DNA from: Candidatus Sulfotelmatobacter sp.
GTDB lineage: Bacteria > Acidobacteriota > Terriglobia > Terriglobales > Acidobacteriaceae
NCBI GenBank assembly: GCA_030041215.1
Contig: JASHOH010000150.1
Coordinates: 1-57,585, forward strand
DNA: 57,585 nucleotides
Direction: 5' to 3'
Shown here: positions 53,297 to 57,585 of the stretch, piece after piece
How positions within the stretch are numbered: position 1 is the first letter of the stretch
Layout: every line of letters begins with the position of its first letter
The notes under the pieces: model-generated
Database searches by the model: none
Told to the model about the DNA's origin: nothing
Seen by the model: only the letters and a program-made list of their open reading frames with translations
Made by a program: the position numbers and the translations under genes

Positions 53297-53797
53297 TGAC
53301 AGCGCTCACGTGCTTGATTGGAAATGAAAACCCCAGAGGACGCTGAGGGACGCGGAGATTTCTTCTGATTTCGGAACGGCTCGGAGTAGTTTTTCACAGG
53401 AAATTTTGCGTACTTCAATCACTTTTCGAGAGGCCTGTTTACCTGCCTATAACCCCTCCCCCCTCCCCTTGAATCGATCAAACAAAGGACTTAGTAGCGA
53501 ATTTCCCACAAGATACGTCATTTAAAGAACTTAGCGGCAACATACGTCGAACAAAGGATTTGGCCGCTGGCGAGGCGTTTTTGCCGGCGATTGTGGTCGC
53601 GCACCATGTGCTCGCCTTCGCTCGGGCGATGATGGAACACGTTGTGGCCTGTGGACATGTGCAGAAATCACAAGGTTGGGCTGTGGAAAAGCAACCGGAA
53701 ATCTCGTCAAGGACATAAGTGGGACGATTTGGGCTAAGTCGTTGATGGTTAACCTAATAAATTTCTGCGCGCATGTCCCATTTTGCTGGTGAGGGCT
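53297..53797. other. Intergenic stretch with tandem degenerate units
   Basis: About 500 bp without a supported gene. Between 53481 and 53575 three imperfect units follow each other: AACAAAGGACTTAGTAGCGA..., TTTAAAGAACTTAGCGGCAA... and ACAAAGGATTTGGCCGC.... The short frames here do not resemble proteins. Confidence 0.4.
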
Positions 53798-53842
53798 GTC
53801 GAGCTGCGCTCGACCGGACAGCCGAGGGCGGCTGCCCCTACA
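53798..53842. repeat. Palindromic extragenic repeat, copy 2
   Basis: GTCGAGCTGCGCTCGACCGG, then ACAGCCGAGGGCGGCTGCCCCTACA. It is the reverse complement of the element at 22841-22886 with a few substitutions. Confidence 0.65.
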
Positions 53843-53896
53843 TGGTCTTGTTGAACGACTGAACTCGCGACTCACAGCTGAGAACTAAGAACTACC

Positions 53897-54391
53897 TCAC
53901 GTCCAGTACGTCCGATCGAGCGAGCGATACTGAATGGCCTCTGCGATGTGCTTAGGCTCGATCGACGCGGCTTCTTCCATGTCGGCGATGGTACGGGCGA
54001 CTTTGAGGATGCGGTCGTGGGCGCGAGCGCTGAGGCCCTGCTGGGTCATGGCGCGCTCGAGCAGGCGCTCGCAGTCGGAGGAAAGGTCGCAGAATTGGCG
54101 GATATGGCGCGAGGACATTTGCGCGTTGCAGTAGATCTTGTGGCGGGCGGCGGCGAACCGTTCGAGTTGGCGCCTGCGCGTGCGCACCACGCGCTCGCGG
54201 ATTTTCGCCGAGCCTTCGGGTTCGGTGGTCGAGCGCATCTCTTTGTAGTTCACGGCGGGCACGTCGATGTGGATGTCGATGCGGTCCATCAGCGGGCCGG
54301 AGATTTTCGAGATATAGCGCTGAATCATCGGCGTGGTGCACTGGCACTCGCGGGTGCGGTCGTTGTGAAAGCCGCACGGCTGCGGGTAGTT
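53897..54391 (-). pseudogene. C-terminal remnant of YifB/ComM (Mg-chelatase-like ATPase)
   Basis: The open frame reads [52 protein letters not shown] and a C-terminal helical domain with [20 protein letters not shown] and [11 protein letters not shown]. These are the last about 165 residues of the about 510-residue YifB/ComM family. The preceding AAA+ core is missing: a TGA stops the frame at 54394-54392 and the sequence beyond is unrelated. A rearrangement or insertion removed the rest of the gene. Confidence 0.85.
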
Positions 54392-54537
54392 TCATTGCTG
54401 AAAGACAACTCCTTTATTTGCCAATAGTTGCCGTGTGAGCAACAGCCACAATGCATCCTAAAAGACGCTTTATCTGAGTCGAGGACCACGCCAATGCACA
54501 GTTCGTCTGCCAAATGCCCTGTGCAATTGGAACAGTG

Positions 54538-55683
54538 TTATGCTCCTCGTTTCAGCCAAGGGTATTTCAGTTCTGGATGCACAAACTCCTCCACGGAGTC
54601 CGGAAGCCCAGTCAGTGGGTCAAGAGAATCAGCGTACTTAGTCGTCCAGTCCAGCACCTGTTGAATCTCATGCTTCTTGTCATCTGGCAATTCTTTCTGA
54701 CTGGCCGCTTCTGTGAGCGCTCTGACAAACGTCCTGACACGATTGGCTTCCTGCCAATTCTTGATTAGTCCGCCGATGAATTCGGCCCGCCGCTGGTGCT
54801 CTTCAGCCCGCCGCTGCTGTTCTTCCTTTTTCTTACGCTCTTCCTCCCATCGTCTATTCCATTCTTCACGTTCTAGTCGGTCCTTCTTGATGGCTGCCGC
54901 TGCGACCTTGAGCCCAACGATGAAGTCGCCAATGCAGTTCTCCACGATCTGAACTCTTCCGTCTGCCCATGTCGCACGGATATGGGAGTTATAGGGCACC
55001 GTATCGATTGAAAGCCGTAGGCGTCCGCTTAGCGTGTAGTCCCATTTAGGAGCCCTCCAAGAATGCTTTTCCTCGGCAGGAGTCAACACGTGAGGCTTGC
55101 CATCGATGACTTCCTGCATACTCACTGGCACAGATTCACCCTCGACAATGACCGTCAACCGATCTTCTTCTTTCTTCGGCCATGAAACCATATAACCTCG
55201 GCCTTCGAGAGCCAAGAACAAGGCGTTCATGATCCGCAAAGCGCGTGGCAACTGTTCGCGCGAAACGAGAAGATGCGCGGCTGCTCCCGTTTTCGGTACG
55301 AGCAGCTTCCTGTCGTTTTCTTTCCCAGAAGCGAGAAGCTTTTCTGTTCTGAGAGCTAAAGCGTGGGACAGTTCTGGCGGGATTGGCACCTGCGCTGGAA
55401 ATTCAGCGGCTACTGCCGCGAGTTCGGGGCTGAGTCGTTCCCGCACATGCATCTCGACCTGTTGATTGCCACTCGACTCGGGCAAAGGTGGAGGCGTTAT
55501 CTTGTGCCCTAACTCTACCTTCATCCAGTGACCTACCGGAGGGAGCGGAATATTGTGTTTGCGGCAGACGTTCGCCAAAGTCGAAGTGGAAAGCTTAAAT
55601 TCCTGAGCAGTGGTCTTCATCGGAGCCGCCCAGACCTTCTTGTACAGTTCCTCTCGTGTGAGACGAATCCGGGTTCCGTTCAT
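54538..55683 (-). CDS. Accessory protein with N-terminal helix-turn-helix-like domain
   Basis: 381 residues. The N-terminal block LTREELYKKVWAAPMKTTAQ, then EFKLSTSTLANVCRKHNIPL and PPVGHWMKVELG, is a recurring HTH-like module of proteins found in accessory regions. A beta-rich middle (about 140-240) leads to a long charged coiled coil (about 265-320, EEERKKKEEQQRRAEEHQRR). The function is unknown. It lies where the front of yifB should be and among other gene remnants, suggesting it came with an acquired segment. Confidence 0.75.
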   Translation of the reverse strand: MNGTRIRLTREELYKKVWAAPMKTTAQEFKLSTSTLANVCRKHNIPLPPVGHWMKVELGHKITPPPLPESSGNQQVEMHVRERLSPELAAVAAEFPAQVPIPPELSHALALRTEKLLASGKENDRKLLVPKTGAAAHLLVSREQLPRALRIMNALFLALEGRGYMVSWPKKEEDRLTVIVEGESVPVSMQEVIDGKPHVLTPAEEKHSWRAPKWDYTLSGRLRLSIDTVPYNSHIRATWADGRVQIVENCIGDFIVGLKVAAAAIKKDRLEREEWNRRWEEERKKKEEQQRRAEEHQRRAEFIGGLIKNWQEANRVRTFVRALTEAASQKELPDDKKHEIQQVLDWTTKYADSLDPLTGLPDSVEEFVHPELKYPWLKRGA

Positions 55684-55797
55684 AATTCCTTCTTTACGTC
55701 GAGAATCGTTCGCTCAGCGAACCGAGAACATTACACCAACATCAGGCGTTTCGCAGTGACTGGGTGCCCGTAGCGGTGATTTAGAATAAACGTCCCA

Positions 55798-55916
55798 ATG
55801 TGCGGTCGCTACGATTATCGCGGCGGAAGCAGCTTGTGGAGGAGTATTTCGGCACTCCTCAATGGGATGACGACTGGTCGCCGCGCTTTAACATAGCTCC
55901 TACTCAGTCTGTTCAA
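55798..55916 (+). pseudogene. Frameshifted N-terminal remnant of a SRAP (HMCES/YedK) gene
   Basis: ATG TGC GGT CGC TAC encodes the invariant MCGRY start with catalytic Cys2. One base is then missing and the -1 frame continues LSRRKQLVEEYFGTPQWDDD, then WSPRFNIAPTQ, an exact SRAP pattern. After the APTQ block the similarity ends at the oppositely oriented next gene. SRAP proteins crosslink to abasic sites in single-stranded DNA. The gene is both frameshifted and truncated. Confidence 0.8.
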
Positions 55917-56127
55917 AGTCCTTGTCGATCCGTTCCCGTCCAGCCCGAATTCCTGCTTCGATTGCAGACTCCCGTGTTGGGAACGCATTGGGCAAATGGT
56001 ACTCGGTTTCCATGAAGCCATCGGCATCGTGCTCCTCGACGCAGAATTCCGCCGAGAACCCGCCCTCTTTTAGTTTGTATGATCGCGCCACGATTACATA
56101 GCCTTTGTAGCTTTCCCGCCGCTTCAT
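55900..56127 (-). CDS. Small hypothetical protein
   Basis: 75 residues from the ATG at 56127 (MKRRESYKGYVIVARSYKLK). The pattern YKGYVIVARSYKLKEGGFSA, then FPTRESAIEAGIRAGRERID, is reminiscent of small soluble proteins of unknown function seen in many Proteobacteria and Acidobacteriota. The frame extends upstream without a stop, but that part shadows the next gene. The 3' end overlaps the SRAP remnant. Confidence 0.7.
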   Translation of the reverse strand: MKRRESYKGYVIVARSYKLKEGGFSAEFCVEEHDADGFMETEYHLPNAFPTRESAIEAGIRAGRERIDKDFEQTE

Positions 56128-56197
56128 AGCTTGACTCACATCATTCAATCTATCGCAGTTTCTCGCCGGAAGAGGCTCTAAGCTGGGAAAGTCCGCG

Positions 56198-56485
56198 TCA
56201 CGCCGTCTCGCCGCAGCACTTCTTGTACTTCTTCCCCGACCCGCAGGGGCAAAAGTCGTTCCGCCCGATCTTGGAAGCACTGCGTTTCGGCTCACGCCTG
56301 AAGGCGGTGCCACGCTGCCCCCGGAAATACCGATACGCCATCAACAGTCCAGACGCCATTCCTGTGATCACCTGCTCGCGCTTCTCCGGCGTGATCGGGT
56401 CGGGTCGCATCTTTGGGTCTTCGTCGTGCTCGTGATGGAGCATCATCATCGGGATCAGGCATCCACCGTGCTCCTCATCGTTCAC
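56198..56485 (-). CDS. SEC-C motif protein, likely truncated UPF0149/YecA type
   Basis: 95 residues from a GTG at 56485. The C-terminus [20 protein letters not shown] is a perfect zinc-binding SEC-C motif as in SecA and YecA. The middle segment [20 protein letters not shown] fits the C-terminal part of UPF0149 proteins, which are usually about 200 residues or more. The front half is absent and a LOG-family remnant directly precedes it, so this may be a fragment still carrying an intact zinc motif. Confidence 0.6.
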   Translation of the reverse strand: MNDEEHGGCLIPMMMLHHEHDEDPKMRPDPITPEKREQVITGMASGLLMAYRYFRGQRGTAFRREPKRSASKIGRNDFCPCGSGKKYKKCCGETA

Positions 56486-56489
56486 AAGC

Positions 56490-56654
56490 TCAGCCCAGCA
56501 CCGCGTCTTCCAGCACTCCCATCAAGCCGACATTGCCGCCGCCGTACACCAACCTGATGTTGCGCCGTGCCAGTTCCCCGCCCATTTCCTCGGCGACGGC
56601 GCGGTACTCGGGGCGGCTGCCCTGACTGGTGCAGAAAACGCAAATTCGTTGCAC
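56490..56654 (-). pseudogene. N-terminal remnant of a LOG-family nucleotide hydrolase
   Basis: From a GTG at 56654 the frame reads QRICVFCTSQGSRPEYRAVA, EEMGGELARRNIRLVYGGGN and [13 protein letters not shown] then stops. This is the first about 54 residues of the TIGR00730/LOG (cytokinin riboside phosphohydrolase) family, normally about 190 residues. The PGGxGTxxE catalytic motif is absent. The fragment abuts the SEC-C fragment. Confidence 0.8.
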
Positions 56655-56716
56655 GAGGGAGATTCTAATGTGGCACGCTAGTCATCTTGCCGCTGACTCT
56701 CCATTAAGCCATTCTC

Positions 56717-57214
56717 ATGAAGATGCTCGACATAGAGGACTTTGCGAGGTTGAACACGGGAATTACGCCTGCCTCGATCTGCGGTTGGGTGGCACAGCTA
56801 TTCAACGTGAGAGACACAGAAGTTGGCTTGCTCAAGCTCAGCGGCACGCTGCTGCATTTCCTGCACCCGGCCGCATTGAAAACAGCCGGGGCGATCCCTC
56901 TGGCAAGTTCGTCAGTAGCTGCTCGCACAGCCCGGACGCAGCAGGCGATGCTTTTCAACAACTTCGCTAAGGTAGACCATTTCAGCGTTTTTGAACTGGT
57001 CAAGCTGGGCGATAGCGAGGTCGTCGACGAGCAGGTAATCCAGAAACTCATGTCGGCTCCTCTTCTGGCAAAGGACGGAAAAGTCGTTGGGGTGATTCAA
57101 ATCTCCCGCAAAGCTGTACGCCTGAGTGCGGCGGGACCGGACTTTACCGAAGACGATCTCCGGAAGCTAGAGGAAGTGGGTCACGTGGTAGGAAGACTGA
57201 TGGCAACGATATAG
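56717..57214 (+). CDS. Stand-alone GAF-domain protein
   Basis: 165 residues consisting of one GAF domain: ARLNTGITPASICGWVAQLF, the mid-domain LLHFLHPAALKTAGAIPLAS, SVAARTARTQQAMLFNNFAK and the core VVDEQVIQKLMSAPLLAKDG, KVVGVIQISRK, then DFTEDDLRKLEEVGHVVGRL. GAF domains bind small ligands or mediate protein contacts. No output domain is attached. It lies upstream of an incomplete gene on the same strand. Confidence 0.85.
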   Translation: MKMLDIEDFARLNTGITPASICGWVAQLFNVRDTEVGLLKLSGTLLHFLHPAALKTAGAIPLASSSVAARTARTQQAMLFNNFAKVDHFSVFELVKLGDSEVVDEQVIQKLMSAPLLAKDGKVVGVIQISRKAVRLSAAGPDFTEDDLRKLEEVGHVVGRLMATI

Positions 57215-57340
57215 GTTCCGCGCCACCTCTCCCGTCGATTCACCTCAAGAAACCGCTTTTTCCACTTGATTCCGGTCTCGATGTCATTTTCCCAAGGCGC
57301 TAAAATCCCTCACGGTACAAAGTAGGGAGTTGTGCCCCAC

Positions 57341-57585
57341 ATGACCCTTACACTCAAGGCACGTATCAACCGTTCCGATGCCCGGACAATCCGGCAGGCT
57401 CTCGACCGACTCGCCGCGAAAGGCTCTGTCAGGAAAGAGGGCGATGAGTTTTTCGTCGAAGCGGAGACGGAAGGAGACGGCGCGAAGGAACTGGACCGCA
57501 CGTTGCTTTCCGCGCTGAGGAAAGTCGAGAAGCGGACGACGCTTCGCGCCGAGTGGACTTCGGGCGACACGACCGAGCGCTACTT
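57341..57585 (+). CDS. Incomplete hypothetical protein at the window edge
   Basis: Open from the ATG at 57341 (MTLTLKARINRSDARTIRQA) to the end of the window, 81 codons so far. AGGGAG lies 11 nt upstream. The visible part is soluble and highly charged (LAAKGSVRKEGDEFFVEAET, then LRKVEKRTTLRAEWTS). The family is not recognised. The overlapping minus-strand frame is less protein-like. Confidence 0.6.
   Translation, partial: MTLTLKARINRSDARTIRQALDRLAAKGSVRKEGDEFFVEAETEGDGAKELDRTLLSALRKVEKRTTLRAEWTSGDTTERY

Noticed and set aside
53600..53720. Possible replication-origin features (TGTGGACAT and TGTGGAAAA words)
   Set aside because: Only two loose DnaA-box-like words, no dnaA, dnaN or gyrB nearby, and no AT-rich unwinding element.
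53531..53875. 114-codon minus-strand frame
   Set aside because: Arg/Pro-rich with no recognisable domain, and it includes the palindromic repeat; considered spurious.

Overview
The window reads as chromosomal DNA of a soil-type Acidobacteriota (inference). The clues are the giant carboxypeptidase-regulatory TonB receptor, three secreted von Willebrand A proteins of the acidobacterial kind, a FecR/DUF6600 protein, a membrane pyrophosphatase, and many short extragenic palindromes such as the TGTCATTCTGAGCGAAG and CACAGAGTCACAGAG types. Gene density is high and most genes are housekeeping or environmental-response genes. There is no CRISPR array, prophage or complete insertion sequence.

Layout. 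0.2-5.1 kb: a sigma-54 two-component pair (kinase then NtrC-type regulator) downstream of a FecR/DUF6600 protein. 5.2-16.1 kb: a potassium-scarcity locus. kdpF-A-B-C is preceded by a second tiny membrane-protein gene, an outer-membrane porin gene and possibly a third tiny gene. kdpE and the N-terminal half of KdpD follow on the same strand, while the membrane/kinase half of KdpD is a separate, divergent gene. Two arrays of 7-bp units repeated every 11 bp are candidate KdpE operators. 16.2-16.8 kb: an exported peroxiredoxin whose peroxidatic cysteine codon is an in-frame TGA, with a plausible bacterial SECIS hairpin just downstream, so a probable selenoprotein. 16.9-30.7 kb: housekeeping genes (acyl-CoA synthetase, thiG, FtsB-like, phosphohexomutase, cutA, cystathionine gamma-synthase, cysteine synthase, two VWA proteins, DUF1015, amidase). 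31.1-33.6 kb: an arsenic operon arsR-arsM-arsC-aquaporin with no classical arsenite pump, followed by gene remnants and an initiator tRNA. 35-41.7 kb: Dps, a possible betaine/choline cluster (BHMT-type methyltransferase, FAD oxidoreductase, TetR regulator, choline-monooxygenase-like Rieske enzyme), an inositol monophosphatase and an Hfq-like protein. 42-50 kb: a TonB receptor bracketed by short direct repeats, a VWA protein, a fused MoaD-MoaE, an RNA-polymerase omega-like protein and Rho. 50.5-53.3 kb: a membrane pyrophosphatase. 53.9-56.7 kb: a degraded stretch holding pieces of YifB/ComM, SRAP, UPF0149/SEC-C and LOG genes around an accessory HTH protein. The window ends with a GAF protein and an incomplete gene.

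The strongest unusual signals are the probable selenocysteine peroxiredoxin, the rewired Kdp regulon (split divergent KdpD, 11-bp-phased operators, porin and micro-proteins in the operon), the possible betaine cluster and the MoaD-MoaE fusion. All calls come from reading the sequence. No database search or folding program was run.
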